From: Vibrio kanaloae
GTDB taxonomy: Bacteria > Pseudomonadota > Gammaproteobacteria > Enterobacterales > Vibrionaceae
Assembly: GCF_024347535.1 (NCBI RefSeq)
Contig: NZ_AP025497.1
Span: 1,984,001 to 2,048,000, forward strand
Length of the DNA: 64,000 bases
Direction: 5' to 3'
Part shown: in pieces, positions 19,620 to 30,029 of the stretch
Layout: each line of letters starts with the position of its first letter
How positions within the stretch are numbered: position 1 is the stretch's first letter
Notes under the pieces: generated by a model
Told to the model about the DNA's origin: nothing
Seen by the model: only the letters and a program-made list of their open reading frames with translations
The model's database searches: none
Position numbers and translations under genes: made by a program

Positions 19620-21074
19620 TTAAAATGCTGAATGGTACATAGCTAGGTATTCTTTAGCCGCATCTTCCCAACTAAAATCTTGCTGCATCGCATAAAGCTG
19701 AACGCGCTTAATTTCAGATGGATTTTGCGCATAAAGCAGCAATGAACGATGTAAGACTGCCAGTAACGCCTGCGGTGTTGGTTCATCAAAAGCAAACCCA
19801 GTCGCGACTTCAGGATCCTTATCGTAATCATTTACGCTGTCTTTTAAGCCACCGACAGATCGAACAATCGGTAAAGTACCGTAAGCCATGCTGTAGATTT
19901 GGTTTAAGCCACAAGGTTCAAATTCAGAAGGCATCAAAAAGAAGTCAGAGCCCGCTTCAACTAAATGCGCCAATTCGTTGTTATACGCTTCAACAAACGA
20001 GAACTTATCTGAGTGAAGTGCCGACAGATCTTTTAGCTGACTCGCCAACACTGGATCGCCTGTTCCTACAATCACGATCTGAAGCTCGTTCTTCAAAAAC
20101 TGCTCGATGATGGGCAATAAATAATGTACGCCTTTTTGATGGGTCAGACGACAAACCATGCCATACACAGCGCAGTCGATAGCTGGCAAACCAACATTTT
20201 GTTGCAATTTTTGCTTACACGCCGATTTACCACGAACCATGCTGTGCTTGGTCGCTTTGTATTTGCGAGGTAAAAAATCATCCGTTTCAGGATTCCAAGC
20301 ACCATAATCACAGCCATTCAAAATACCGAACAAGTCCGAGGCTCTGTGTTGGAACTCTGCTTCCATACCATGACTGCCAAGCTCAGTTTTGAGCTCTACT
20401 GCATAGGTTGGGCTTACTGCATTCACTTTATCTGCACACAAAACACCCGCTTTTAACATGGTAACGTGAGTATCACTTACCGCAGCTTCAGGTACGTTAT
20501 AGCTGTGCATTTCAGGCAGGCACTGCAACTTTTCGTAAGAAAAAACGCCTTTGAAAACCGCGTTGTGAATTGATATAACACTGCGAGTGTTTTCGAAAAA
20601 TTCGTGCTGGTGATAACGAAACTTAAGCAAGAAAGGAACAAAGCCCGTATGCCAGTCGTTCGCATGAACGATATCAGGTTGGAAACCAAGCTTTGGCAAC
20701 ATATCCAAACACGCGGCGCTAAAAAACGAAAAACGTTCTCCATTGTCAGCGTAAGCTTGGTTGTTCTCTGCATACATTTCTGGGCGGTCGAAATACTGGG
20801 CACATTCGATACCTAAAACTTGAACGCCTTCTACGGTCAGTTTCTTAACCTGATAAGCAGTATGAGGCCAATGATCGAGTTCAGTCGATAAAATAACGTC
20901 TGCTGAGTCAATGTTTGGAATATTTCTATATGCGGGAATAGTCACTCGAACGCCCTGGTCGAGAGCTTGCAAAGCCTTCGGCAGTGCCTTGGCTACATCA
21001 GCCAAGCCACCACTTTTAATCAAGCCTTCAACTTCAGACGCTACAAAAAGTACCGAGAGAGTCTTAGTAACCAA
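19620..21074 (-). CDS. glgA: Glycogen synthase GlgA
   Basis: GlgA transfers glucose from ADP-glucose to growing glycogen (GT5 family, GT-B fold). The N-terminal ADP-glucose motif is KSGGLADV near residue 21; also present are VHANDWHTG, ISIHNAVFKG, RLTHQKG, and the C-terminal EFEPCGLNQIYSMAYGTLPI. The start is most likely the TTG at 21074: GGAG lies six bases upstream, inside the end of glgC, giving 484 residues and an 11-base overlap. A TTG at 21092 would add six residues but places the ribosome site inside the gene. The use of TTG with overlap suggests translational coupling to glgC. Confidence 0.95.
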   Translation of the reverse strand: MVTKTLSVLFVASEVEGLIKSGGLADVAKALPKALQALDQGVRVTIPAYRNIPNIDSADVILSTELDHWPHTAYQVKKLTVEGVQVLGIECAQYFDRPEMYAENNQAYADNGERFSFFSAACLDMLPKLGFQPDIVHANDWHTGFVPFLLKFRYHQHEFFENTRSVISIHNAVFKGVFSYEKLQCLPEMHSYNVPEAAVSDTHVTMLKAGVLCADKVNAVSPTYAVELKTELGSHGMEAEFQHRASDLFGILNGCDYGAWNPETDDFLPRKYKATKHSMVRGKSACKQKLQQNVGLPAIDCAVYGMVCRLTHQKGVHYLLPIIEQFLKNELQIVIVGTGDPVLASQLKDLSALHSDKFSFVEAYNNELAHLVEAGSDFFLMPSEFEPCGLNQIYSMAYGTLPIVRSVGGLKDSVNDYDKDPEVATGFAFDEPTPQALLAVLHRSLLLYAQNPSEIKRVQLYAMQQDFSWEDAAKEYLAMYHSAF

Positions 21075-22281
21075 CTCGTGCTCCTTTTTCAATAACTACG
21101 ACACCATCATCAGATACGTGGTAATGCTTTTTGTCTTCTGTCAAATTTACACCAATCTGTGTACCCGGTGCGATGTCTGCATCTTTATCAATGATAACGC
21201 GGCGCAGGATACAACCCTCACCCACTTTTACATCACCGAGTAAGATACTTTCGCTAATATCACACGCTGATGCGATATTGCTGCGGAATCCCAATACACT
21301 CTTTTCAATACGCGAACCACGTACATAACTACCGCTACACACAAGGCTATCAATGATCTGAATTCGACCATTTGCCGAATCAGTAAACGTAGCTGGTGGT
21401 AGTGGTGGGTAATAAGTATGTAGAGGCCATTTGCGGTTGTATAGTGAGAATGGCGCATCTTTCTTGAGAAGGTCCATGTGCGCTTGCCAGTATGCGTCAA
21501 TCGTACCTACATCGCGCCAGTAAACTTCTTCTTTCTCACCAGTAATACGGTTGGTGCTGAAATCATAAACAAACACGTCACCACGGGGGAACATGTTTGG
21601 AATAATGTCTTTGCCGAAATCGTGTGTCGAACCTTCTCTATCAGCATCTTCCGTTAGTTCAGCAAAAAGTTCTTTCGCTTCAAATACGTAGTTGCCCATT
21701 GAAACGAGCGCTGATTCTGGATCGCCCGGAATCGACTTCGGATTTGCAGGTTTCTCTTCAAAGCCAATCATACGGCCGTCAGCATCAACCTCAATAACAC
21801 CAAACTCAGAAGCTTCTGCAAGTGGCATACGTAAAGCTGAAACCGTTAAAGCCGCTCTCTTTTCTTTATGGAAATCAAGCATCTGTTTGATATCCATTTT
21901 ATAGATGTGGTCAGAACCGAAAATACAGACTTGATCTGGTTCTTCCAGCTCCATAAAACCCATATTTTGGTAAATAGCATCTGCCGTACCTTCATACCAA
22001 CGCTTTCCTTTACGCATTTGCGCTGGAATAGGGTCAATAAAACGATCTGTTATGCCACTGATATTCCAACCTTTTTTCATATGATGAAACAAAGATTGTG
22101 ACTTAAATTGTGTTAACACATAGATCTTCATAAGATCTGCATTAACGAAATTGTTTAAAGCGAAATCAATTAAGCGGTAGCTACCACCGAACGGAACTGA
22201 GGGTTTGCTGCGAGATTCTGTTAAAGGTCTCAAGCGCGAGCCTTCGCCACCAGCAAGAATCATTCCCAATACACCAGCCAT
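21064..22281 (-). CDS. glgC: Glucose-1-phosphate adenylyltransferase GlgC (ADP-glucose pyrophosphorylase)
   Basis: GlgC makes ADP-glucose from glucose-1-phosphate and ATP, the committed step of glycogen synthesis. The 405-residue protein begins MAGVLGMILAGGEGSRLRPL at the ATG at 22281, with GGAG eight bases upstream; in-frame starts further upstream lack support. Conserved blocks are the nucleotide loop GGEGSRL, the SKPSVPFGG region, the FGSDHIYKMD metal site, and the left-handed beta-helix C-terminus (RGSRIEKSVLGFRSNI). It is first in the glgC-glgA operon; no branching or debranching gene is adjacent. Confidence 0.96.
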   Translation of the reverse strand: MAGVLGMILAGGEGSRLRPLTESRSKPSVPFGGSYRLIDFALNNFVNADLMKIYVLTQFKSQSLFHHMKKGWNISGITDRFIDPIPAQMRKGKRWYEGTADAIYQNMGFMELEEPDQVCIFGSDHIYKMDIKQMLDFHKEKRAALTVSALRMPLAEASEFGVIEVDADGRMIGFEEKPANPKSIPGDPESALVSMGNYVFEAKELFAELTEDADREGSTHDFGKDIIPNMFPRGDVFVYDFSTNRITGEKEEVYWRDVGTIDAYWQAHMDLLKKDAPFSLYNRKWPLHTYYPPLPPATFTDSANGRIQIIDSLVCSGSYVRGSRIEKSVLGFRSNIASACDISESILLGDVKVGEGCILRRVIIDKDADIAPGTQIGVNLTEDKKHYHVSDDGVVVIEKGARVGY

Positions 22282-22324
22282 TTTATTCTCCATATATCTA
22301 TAGCTTGTCGATGTCAGTACTCGT

Positions 22325-22340
22325 AGAGGTATCTTCCTCT
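22325..22340 (-). promoter_or_regulatory. Candidate CsrA-binding hairpin in the glgC leader
   Basis: On the glgC mRNA, AGAGG-AAGATA-CCTCT forms a 5-bp hairpin with GGA at the stem-loop edge. A second GGA lies in the ribosome site at 22287-22292. GGA in a hairpin plus GGA at the Shine-Dalgarno is the arrangement by which CsrA represses glgC translation in E. coli. The match is to the pattern, not to a full consensus. Confidence 0.35.
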
Positions 22341-22776
22341 GGGGGATGAGCACTAACACTTATTCAGGGTACTTAGCGAATATCTATTCACATACAGTGA
22401 CAATATCCTAAGCCAAACGTTATTATATGTGCATTATTATTTGCACTTAGTTTTATATACGTTATCGACTTTCCTGTCGATTTCAATTTTTAATACGCCA
22501 TTCTGCGCTATGTAACCGATTGCTTTTTCTAAGACTTAAAGCAGCTCACACTACCCCCCCCTCTCAGAGATACATTACATTAACACTCACCATACATTAG
22601 GTATACAACTAACCCCAAACTTGAGAGTTACAGTATTTTAATTGAGTTACAATATTGTTAAAGCCACATAAAAAGATACGATTAATCATTTCCTTCATTC
22701 TCCTGTGGTCATTTAATAATACTCCAGAACTAACAACAGCCAATCATTTGCATAATTAGTCATATTTAGATCAAAA
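22341..22776. other. AT-rich intergenic region between glgC and topA
   Basis: No credible gene is present. The region must hold the glgC promoter. It has an 8-base C tract at 22554-22561, prone to slippage, and a small ATCGAC/GTCGAT hairpin at 22464-22481 followed by TTCAATTTTT, which is too weak to call a terminator. Confidence 0.5.
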
Positions 22777-22800
22777 AAAAGCAGCCGAATGGCTGCTTTT
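22777..22800 (-). terminator. Intrinsic terminator of topA
   Basis: AAAAGCAGCC/GGCTGCTTTT with a GAAT loop; the minus strand continues into a T run. It lies 19 bases past the topA stop. Confidence 0.93.
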
Positions 22801-22818
22801 TCAATCAATAACGTTTAA

Positions 22819-25449
22819 TCACTTTTCTTTGGGCTTTTTACGCTTATCCGTAACTTCCCACTTACCGTCGATGTACAACGCAGTCCAACCGGATGGTTTT
22901 CCATCGACTTCAGTACGAACGTAGTTTTCTTTAGTCTTACGACTAAAACGAACCACTGTCGGCTTACCATCAGGGTCAGCAACTGGCGCTGATGCTAGGT
23001 ATTGGAACTTAGGTGAGATACGGTCTTTAAAACGAACCAGCTCTTCCACTAATGGTGCACGTGTTTCACGTGATTTAGGGAAGTTGCTCGCAGCCATAAA
23101 TAGACCAGAAGCACCATCACGAAGAACAAAGTACGCGTCTGAATTTTCACACGGAAGTTCAGGGAAATGCACCGGGTCTTCTTTTGGTGGCGCAACTTCG
23201 CCATTTTTCAGAATCTTACGAGTGTTCTTACAATCTTCACTCGTACAGTCCATGTATTTACCAAAACGACCGTTCTTCAGAACCATGTCAGAACCACACT
23301 TGTCACACTCAACAAGTGGACCATCGTAGCCTTTCACTTTAAATTCGCCGTGCTCAACCACATAACCTTCACAGTTCGGGTTGTTACCACATACGTGCAT
23401 CTTACGCTTATCATCGATTAGATAAGCATCCATTGCCGTTTCACAAATAGGACAACGCTTTTTAGCTCGAAGTGCCGCTGTTTCAACGTCTTCTTCAAGC
23501 ACGTTGATAATGCCTTCTTCATCACCAAGGTTGATTGTTGTCTTACAACGCTCTTTTGGTGGAAGTGCATAACCAGAACAACCAAGGAATACGCCTGTCG
23601 AAGCCGTACGAATACCCATTTTACGGCTACAAGTCGGACACTCAATATCGGTTTCCACGATATGATTTGGCTTCATGCCACCAGCGTCTTCGTCTAAATC
23701 TGCTTTTTCCAAATCGCCAGTAAAGTCTTCGAAGAAGTTATCTAGCACGCCTTTCCAGCTTGCTTCGCCTTCTGCGATTTGGTCCAACTTCTGCTCCATA
23801 CGAGCAGTGAAGTCGTAGTTCATTAGGTCGTTGAAGCTGCCGTCTAGACGGTCAGTAACAATTTCACCCATCTTCTCAGCATAGAAACGACGCTGTTCAA
23901 CTTTTACATAACCACGATCTTGAATCGTCGAGATGATAGATGCGTATGTTGAAGGACGACCAATACCACGCTTCTCAAGCTCTTTAACTAGCGCCGCTTC
24001 AGTGAAACGAGCCGGTGGCTTAGTGAAGTGCTGTTTAGGGTCTAGCGCGATCAGATCCAGCTTATCGCCGATCTGAACTGCTGGAAGGATCGTATCTTCG
24101 TTCTTACCCATTGGACGCTGAACACGAGTCCAACCATCAAATTTAAGGATACGACCTTTCGCTTTCAACGTGTACTCATCGGCTTTAACGCTTACTGTCG
24201 TTGAATCGTATTGAGCTGGCGTCATTTGACACGCTACGAATTGATTCCAAATTAGCGAGTAAAGCTTGTGTGCGTCTGCGTCTACGCCGTTTAGATCTTC
24301 CGACTTAACATCTACACTTGAAGGACGAATCGCTTCGTGGGCCTCTTGAGCGCCCTCTTTGCTGCCGTATGCAAGTGCTTTAGGTGGAAGGTATTGCGCG
24401 CCGTACTCAGAACCAATGTATTCACGAGCGGCTTCTACAGCTTCTGAGCTCAAGTTGGTTGAGTCAGTACGCATATAAGTGATGTAACCCGCTTCATACA
24501 GGCGTTGAGCCAGCATCATGGTTTTCTTTACGCCGTAACCAAGACGCGTACTCGCCGCTTGTTGCAATGTCGATGTAATGTAAGGTGCAGACGGCTTACT
24601 CTTGGTAGGGCGGTCTTCACGCTTACATACTTCGTATTGGGCTTTTTCTAAAACACTAACGGCAGCTTGAGTTTGCGCTTCGTTTTCAGGTTTAAACGCA
24701 ACACCATCTTTCTGCGCGACTTGTAGCCTGAAATCTGTTTTATCTGTTGTTTTAGTGTCAGCATGTACATCCCAAAACTCTTCAGGGATGAAAGCGTTAA
24801 TCTCTCGCTCACGCTCAACCAACAGCTTAACGGCTACCGATTGAACACGACCTGCGGACAGGCCTCGTGCTACTTTCTTCCAAAGCAGAGGTGACACCAT
24901 AAAGCCAACAACACGGTCCATAAAACGTCGTGCTTGTTGTGCGTTTACGCCATCAATGTTTAGCTCACCTGGAGTTTCGAAAGCTTGTTGAATAGCATTC
25001 TTGGTGATTTCGTTAAAGACCACTCGCTTGTATCGCGTTTCATCGCCACCGATGATCTCACGAAGGTGCCATGCGATAGCTTCTCCTTCGCGGTCCAAAT
25101 CGGTTGCGAGATAAACGTGGTCTGCGTTCTCAGCCAGTTTTTGTAATTCAGCAACAACTTTTTCTTTACCAGGTAAGATTTGGTAATTCGCTTCCCACTC
25201 TTTGTAAGGGTTAATACCCATTTTTTTAATAAGTGCTTTACGATCTTTTTCTTTTTTGATACGAGCTTTCTCTTCTGGGCTCATACCCTTGGTTGAAACT
25301 GCAGCAGCCTTTTTACCAGTACTTTGACCTGCCGTTGGTAAATCACGTACGTGACCTACACTCGACTTAACGACAAAGTCTTTGCCAAGGTATTTATTGA
25401 TAGTTTTAGCCTTGGCTGGCGACTCCACTATAACGAGCGATTTACCCAT
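22819..25449 (-). CDS. topA: DNA topoisomerase I
   Basis: This type IA enzyme relaxes negative supercoils. The ATG at 25449 gives 876 residues (E. coli 865), starting [22 protein letters not shown] with the Toprim domain; [11 protein letters not shown] follows near 110. The catalytic tyrosine lies in [14 protein letters not shown] near residue 320, and [16 protein letters not shown] follows. The C-terminus has three four-cysteine zinc motifs (CPTC...C...C, CPIC...CGNNPNC, CDKC...CTSEDC), then a ribbon-like DNA-binding tail. An eight-residue upstream extension in the frame is not supported. yciN is divergent from it, an adjacency also known in E. coli. Confidence 0.97.
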   Translation of the reverse strand: MGKSLVIVESPAKAKTINKYLGKDFVVKSSVGHVRDLPTAGQSTGKKAAAVSTKGMSPEEKARIKKEKDRKALIKKMGINPYKEWEANYQILPGKEKVVAELQKLAENADHVYLATDLDREGEAIAWHLREIIGGDETRYKRVVFNEITKNAIQQAFETPGELNIDGVNAQQARRFMDRVVGFMVSPLLWKKVARGLSAGRVQSVAVKLLVEREREINAFIPEEFWDVHADTKTTDKTDFRLQVAQKDGVAFKPENEAQTQAAVSVLEKAQYEVCKREDRPTKSKPSAPYITSTLQQAASTRLGYGVKKTMMLAQRLYEAGYITYMRTDSTNLSSEAVEAAREYIGSEYGAQYLPPKALAYGSKEGAQEAHEAIRPSSVDVKSEDLNGVDADAHKLYSLIWNQFVACQMTPAQYDSTTVSVKADEYTLKAKGRILKFDGWTRVQRPMGKNEDTILPAVQIGDKLDLIALDPKQHFTKPPARFTEAALVKELEKRGIGRPSTYASIISTIQDRGYVKVEQRRFYAEKMGEIVTDRLDGSFNDLMNYDFTARMEQKLDQIAEGEASWKGVLDNFFEDFTGDLEKADLDEDAGGMKPNHIVETDIECPTCSRKMGIRTASTGVFLGCSGYALPPKERCKTTINLGDEEGIINVLEEDVETAALRAKKRCPICETAMDAYLIDDKRKMHVCGNNPNCEGYVVEHGEFKVKGYDGPLVECDKCGSDMVLKNGRFGKYMDCTSEDCKNTRKILKNGEVAPPKEDPVHFPELPCENSDAYFVLRDGASGLFMAASNFPKSRETRAPLVEELVRFKDRISPKFQYLASAPVADPDGKPTVVRFSRKTKENYVRTEVDGKPSGWTALYIDGKWEVTDKRKKPKEK

Positions 25450-25888
25450 ATTGACTCTAACGTCCTTAATCACGATGCTTCAGCACCAACAATTTAACTT
25501 GCGGGCTTTTACGCATGATATTCTAAATTCATTGCTTCTTTTTTTACTATTGTGCGAGATTACTAGAAGATCAACCGCTTTTTTCAAAATTGGATCTGAT
25601 CGCTCGACAATTCGACGACTCATAGATAAAGGGTCACAATATAAAGAAGCTATAAAGTACTCACGAAGAATACTTGCAAGAGCCTATTCATCAGGCATTA
25701 CGTCTAAACGGGCTCATACTAAGCTTGTCCGCGAATCTAACGCGAGTTCCATTCAATTATTTTTGTCGTAAATCACAAAATAAATTGTGGATATTCGAAA
25801 AAGACTCTCTTAAACGGTTGTGAAATCATTGAATTTCTAGTTCGACACCATAAACTCAACATTATATTCAGTTATCAGAGATAAACTC
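25450..25888. other. Shared upstream region of topA and yciN
   Basis: The 439 bases contain an open frame on the plus strand that mostly overlaps topA and has no family-like features. I see no RNA gene. The region likely holds the divergent promoters of topA and yciN; none is distinctive enough to mark. Confidence 0.4.
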
Positions 25889-26134
25889 ATGACAAAGAAA
25901 GTAATAGCAGAATTTGATTTACTGCTTATCGCAAACCAAATTATCCAATCACATGATGACTACATTGAAGGCATGCGCGCAAACAGCGTAGTAGAAAAAG
26001 ACGATGTTCTAATTTTCAAAGGTGAATATTTCTTAGACAGTAATGGAATGCCAACAGAACATACAACCGCGGTATTTAACATGTTTAAATACTTAGCGCA
26101 CCATCTTTCGAAAGAATTTACGCTTCAGCAATAA
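25889..26134 (+). CDS. yciN: YciN family protein (DUF2498)
   Basis: An 81-residue protein that aligns with E. coli YciN over its length. The shared pattern is the helix LLxxANxII, then GDYFLD-like GEYFLDSNGMPTEHTTAVFNMFKYLAH. Its molecular function is unknown. Its position divergent from topA matches E. coli. An intrinsic terminator follows directly. Confidence 0.88.
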   Translation: MTKKVIAEFDLLLIANQIIQSHDDYIEGMRANSVVEKDDVLIFKGEYFLDSNGMPTEHTTAVFNMFKYLAHHLSKEFTLQQ

Positions 26135-26137
26135 TTC

Positions 26138-26164
26138 AAAAGCTTGCCATTTAGGCAAGCTTTT
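26138..26164. terminator. Intrinsic terminator between yciN and aroA
   Basis: AAAAGCTTGCC/GGCAAGCTTTT with an ATTTA loop and T tract; A residues on the left make it usable in both directions for the convergent pair. Confidence 0.9.
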
Positions 26165-26195
26165 TACTTCCTCAACCTATATATGTTTTGCATTT

Positions 26196-27476
26196 TTATA
26201 GACTTAGCATTTTCAGCTTATCGAAGTAGTCAGGGAATGTCTTTGAAGTACAACCTGGATCATTGATGGTAACCGGCGTATCGCTCAAGGCCACTAACGA
26301 GAAACACATCGCCATACGGTGATCATCATAAGTATCAATCGCCGCGTGTGTCAGTTCAGCTACTGGGTTAACGATGAGGTAATCTTCTCCCTCTTCCACT
26401 TCAGCACCGACTTTACGCAGCTCGGTTGCCATCGCAGCTAAACGATCCGTCTCTTTCACACGCCAGTTGTAGACGTTACGGATAGCTGTTGTGCCTTTCG
26501 CAAACAGAGCCGTTGTCGCAATAGTCATCGCAGCATCAGGGATATGGTTATAGTCCATATCAATGCCTTTCAGCTCACCACAACGAGAGATAACGTAGTC
26601 GTCACCCCATTCGATTTCCGCACCCATTTTTTCAAGCGCATCAGCGAATTGGATATCACCTTGAATACTGTTTTTACCAATACCAGTGACCTTAATTTCA
26701 CCACCTTTAATCGCAGCGGCTGCCAGGAAATAAGACGCTGATGATGCATCGCCTTCCACTAAGAAGTCACCCGGAGCTGTGTAAGATTGCCCAGTCTGAA
26801 TCACGAACTCTTGGTAATCGTTATTAATCACATCCACACCAAATTGCTTCATGATGTGCAGCGTAATATCGATGTAAGGTTTAGAAACCAATTCACCGTC
26901 AATTTTAATGGTCACTTCACCTTCAGCTAAGGGCGCAGCCATCAAAAATGCCGTCAAGAATTGACTAGATATTGAACCGTCGATAGAAACCGTACCGCTC
27001 TTCAGACCTGTACCTGTGATCTTCAATGGTGGGTAGTTTTCGTTCTCTAAGTATTGAACGTCGGCGCCGGCTTCGCGTAGTGCAGCGACTAAGTGGCCAA
27101 TCGGACGCTCTTTCATGCGAGGCTCGCCTGTCAGAACATACTCACCGCGGCCTAAACATAGTGCAGCCGCCAACGGACGCATCGCCGTACCCGCGTTACC
27201 TAAGAAAAGCTCGAGGGCTTTATCGCTTGAGAACGCACCACCAACACCTGTCACTTCACAAACGGTTTTGTCTGCAGACAACTGATAATCAACACCTAAC
27301 TGAGTCAATGCATTCAACATATGACGAATATCATCACTGTCTAGCAAGTTTGTTAGGCGAGTGGTTCCCGTAGAAAGTGCCGCCAAAAGAAGTGCACGGT
27401 TGGAAACGCTTTTTGAACCAGGTAGGTTAACTTCCCCGTTCACTTTTTGAATTGGTTGTAACGTAAGGCTTTCCAT
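26196..27476 (-). CDS. aroA: 3-phosphoshikimate 1-carboxyvinyltransferase (EPSP synthase)
   Basis: AroA joins shikimate-3-phosphate and PEP in the shikimate pathway. The 426 residues match the family. Motifs: [17 protein letters not shown] (substrate lysine near 22), [15 protein letters not shown] near 92-105, [17 protein letters not shown] near 118-133, [14 protein letters not shown], and a C-terminal DDHRMAM near 385. The GNAGTAMRP context indicates a class I enzyme. It appears monocistronic. Confidence 0.97.
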   Translation of the reverse strand: MESLTLQPIQKVNGEVNLPGSKSVSNRALLLAALSTGTTRLTNLLDSDDIRHMLNALTQLGVDYQLSADKTVCEVTGVGGAFSSDKALELFLGNAGTAMRPLAAALCLGRGEYVLTGEPRMKERPIGHLVAALREAGADVQYLENENYPPLKITGTGLKSGTVSIDGSISSQFLTAFLMAAPLAEGEVTIKIDGELVSKPYIDITLHIMKQFGVDVINNDYQEFVIQTGQSYTAPGDFLVEGDASSASYFLAAAAIKGGEIKVTGIGKNSIQGDIQFADALEKMGAEIEWGDDYVISRCGELKGIDMDYNHIPDAAMTIATTALFAKGTTAIRNVYNWRVKETDRLAAMATELRKVGAEVEEGEDYLIVNPVAELTHAAIDTYDDHRMAMCFSLVALSDTPVTINDPGCTSKTFPDYFDKLKMLSL

Positions 27477-27638
27477 TAAATCTTATAGTCCTTGTACCAC
27501 CCGAAGTCACTGGCGCGTATTTATTTTCGGGTGATGAATAATTCTTCGTACTTGCAGAATAACTAACTTTTCCAACTAACTCCAGAGCTAATCCCCTTGA
27601 TAAAGGCGATTAATCAGCCAATCAATAAAACCAACACA

Positions 27639-28094
27639 CTAGTACACGATATCAACGCGAACACCATCAGAAAAATAGAGAATGCGCACATCGTCACCTC
27701 GGTTAAACAACATCGAGTTATCGACATCTTGAATAATGTTAACCAACTTGCCCTCTTTGGTTTTGACCAATAACTCGACAAGTTTGTATTCGACTTTGTA
27801 CTGTGTATTGCCCCGGTTACGAGCTATTCCCGCACCAGCCACTGCGCCCACGGCCGTTGCGACTTCCTTACCAGTGCCACCACCAAACTGATTACCGATC
27901 AAGCCACCGATCGCAGCACCCAATAAGGTTTCCCAACCATTCGCTTTCGATTCAACGATCTCTTGTTGAGTGATGTATCTAACCGTATCGATCTCACCAT
28001 AAACCACCTCATTCACTGGTCGAGCTTGGTTTCTGTTGTAAGCTGCATTTGCCAACATGGGCAAAACAAGTAAAATCCAAAGCAACTTCTTCAT
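27639..28094 (-). CDS. Glycine-zipper (2TM) outer-membrane-type protein
   Basis: This 151-residue exported protein has a signal peptide (about 1-18, cleavage after LANA). No lipobox cysteine is seen, unlike SlyB. A glycine zipper, LLGAAIGGLIGNQFGGGTG...AVGAVAGAGIA, spans about residues 56-92, followed by a soluble beta-rich domain with YKVEYKLVELLVKT. TAGGAG precedes the ATG. It is divergent from aat with only 53 bases between starts. The function is probably envelope-related, but unproven. Confidence 0.8.
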   Translation of the reverse strand: MKKLLWILLVLPMLANAAYNRNQARPVNEVVYGEIDTVRYITQQEIVESKANGWETLLGAAIGGLIGNQFGGGTGKEVATAVGAVAGAGIARNRGNTQYKVEYKLVELLVKTKEGKLVNIIQDVDNSMLFNRGDDVRILYFSDGVRVDIVY

Positions 28095-28147
28095 GGTAAA
28101 ACTCCTAAAGACCTCTTGGTCAGTGATTAACCTGTAACGCGGTACTT

Positions 28148-28858
28148 ATGACTATATACCTAACCGAACTTGATACTACTAGTATAGAGTTTCCTTCGCC
28201 CTTCGACGCGCTTGATGAACCCAACGGTCTGCTCGCCTTTGGTGGTGATTTGTCACCAATGCGAATTTTGAACGCTTATAGCCAAGGTATATTTCCATGG
28301 TACGGCCCAGGTGAGCCTATACTTTGGTGGAGCCCCGCACCGCGAGCGATATTTAATCCTAAGACATTCAAACCATCAAAAAGTCTTAAAAAGTTTCAAA
28401 GAAAACATAATTATCGTGTCAGCATTAATCAAGCGACGGACAGAGTAATCGGTTACTGCTCTTCGTTAAGATCCGAAGAGGAAACCTGGCTAAACAACGA
28501 CATGCAGTTAGCTTACCGCGAACTTGCTTCATTAGGATTCTGTCATTCCGTTGAAGTGTGGCAAGGCGATGAATTGATCGGCGGGCTTTATGGCTTACAA
28601 AGAGGCCAAGTCTTTTGCGGTGAATCGATGTTTAGCTTGAAGACCAATGCCTCTAAGATCGCGCTGTGGTACTTTTGTGAACACTTTACCCAGTTCGGTG
28701 GGAAGCTCATTGATTGTCAGGTCATGAACCCTCACTTGGAGTCCTTGGGCGCTATAGAGGTCGATAGAAACGAATTCTTAAACGCTCTGCAGTCACTAAA
28801 AGAAACCTCCGTTGACGATGCATGCTTTAAAACCCAATGGTTAAAGGAAATGCCTTAA
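28148..28858 (+). CDS. aat: Leucyl/phenylalanyl-tRNA--protein transferase Aat
   Basis: Aat transfers Leu or Phe from tRNA to proteins starting with Lys or Arg, creating N-degrons for ClpS-ClpAP. The 236-residue protein shows FPWYGPGEPILWWSPAPRA near residues 45-65, VEVWQGDELIGGLYGLQ near 140, FCGESMFS and ASKIALWYF, all hallmarks. Its TAA overlaps the ATG of bpt by one base (TAATG), so the two transferases are translationally coupled. Confidence 0.96.
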   Translation: MTIYLTELDTTSIEFPSPFDALDEPNGLLAFGGDLSPMRILNAYSQGIFPWYGPGEPILWWSPAPRAIFNPKTFKPSKSLKKFQRKHNYRVSINQATDRVIGYCSSLRSEEETWLNNDMQLAYRELASLGFCHSVEVWQGDELIGGLYGLQRGQVFCGESMFSLKTNASKIALWYFCEHFTQFGGKLIDCQVMNPHLESLGAIEVDRNEFLNALQSLKETSVDDACFKTQWLKEMP

Positions 28859-29556
28859 TGAATCCAGATTTACAACAAATCAGAATTGGATTAACAGATA
28901 ATCACGCTTGCAGCTATTTACCACACCTCGAAGAAAGAGTGGCAGTCACGCTTGATGAGCACATGCACACTTCAGAGAGTTATGAAGTTCTGCTCGCAAA
29001 CGGGTTTCGTCGCAGTGGAACTACCATTTACAAGCCACATTGCGACAATTGCTCAGCATGCCAGGCCATTCGTGTTTCTATCCCAGAAGTTAAGTTTTCC
29101 AAAAGCCAAAGACGGGCCCTCAACAAGGCGAAAACATTTCGCTGGGAACTCAAAGACACAATGGATGATAACTGGTTTGATTTATATAGCCGCTACATAA
29201 CCGCTCGTCATCGTTCGGGAACCATGTATCCACCAAAGAAAAAGGAGTTTCTACAATTCTCACAAAATGAGTGGCTTACAACAAAGTTCATGCATATCTA
29301 CGACGAGAATAAGTTGATCGGAATTGCTGTTACCGATGTTATGCCTCATAGCACTAGCGCGTTTTATACCTTCTTCGATCCAGATATCGACATATCCATG
29401 GGAACACTTAGTGTTCTATTCCAAATCCAACACGCCCAGAAAGAGCATAAACAATGGCTATATTTGGGTTATCAAATCGATGAATGCCCTGCAATGAACT
29501 ATAAAGTACGGTTTCAACGCCATCAAAGGCTAGTAAATCAACGGTGGCAAGGGTAG
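28858..29556 (+). CDS. bpt: Aspartate/glutamate leucyltransferase Bpt (ATE-like)
   Basis: Bpt adds leucine to N-terminal Asp or Glu, a second entry into the bacterial N-degron pathway that was characterised in Vibrio vulnificus. The 232-residue protein starts at the ATG overlapping the aat stop (AAAGGAA upstream); an in-frame start at 28837 lies inside aat. Markers are the cysteine-rich ANGFRRSG...PHCDNCSACQAIRV near residues 40-70, RHRSGTMYPP, FYTFFDPD and YLGYQIDECPAMNYK. It resembles eukaryotic arginyltransferase but is of the bacterial leucyl type. Enterobacteria lack it. Confidence 0.93.
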   Translation: MNPDLQQIRIGLTDNHACSYLPHLEERVAVTLDEHMHTSESYEVLLANGFRRSGTTIYKPHCDNCSACQAIRVSIPEVKFSKSQRRALNKAKTFRWELKDTMDDNWFDLYSRYITARHRSGTMYPPKKKEFLQFSQNEWLTTKFMHIYDENKLIGIAVTDVMPHSTSAFYTFFDPDIDISMGTLSVLFQIQHAQKEHKQWLYLGYQIDECPAMNYKVRFQRHQRLVNQRWQG

Positions 29557-29637
29557 AATACGCGACAACTTTACATATTTTGATTTTAACGGCACAATCA
29601 AGCCGTTGAAAACCGCCAAATTTCGAAAGAGGATTAG

Positions 29638-29856
<219 letters not shown>

Positions 29857-29883
29857 TTTTTAATTATCGAATACGATAAGAAG

Positions 29884-29900
29884 CGGAGCTATATGCTCCG
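29884..29900 (+). terminator. Intrinsic terminator of infA
   Basis: CGGAGC-TATAT-GCTCCG is followed by six T. Confidence 0.9.
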
Positions 29901-29936
29901 TTTTTTAACACCTAAAATTCCCCATCTCCCAAAAAT

Positions 29937-29966
29937 AAAAAACGCACAACCGAAATCATGCGTTTT
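29937..29966 (-). terminator. Probable intrinsic terminator of clpA
   Basis: On the minus strand, AAAACGCA/TGCGTTTT with an 11-base loop is followed by a T-rich run. It lies about 65 bases past the clpA stop. Confidence 0.7.
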
Positions 29967-30029
29967 ATTTTAGCTACGTGTTCATTGAGGCCTAAGCCGC
30001 TAGAAAGTTAAATCATTAAGAAATAATGC

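Noticed and set aside
25382..25771. 129-aa plus-strand frame covering the topA start and the gap to yciN
   Set aside because: It overlaps conserved topA codons, has no recognisable domain and no suitable ribosome site.
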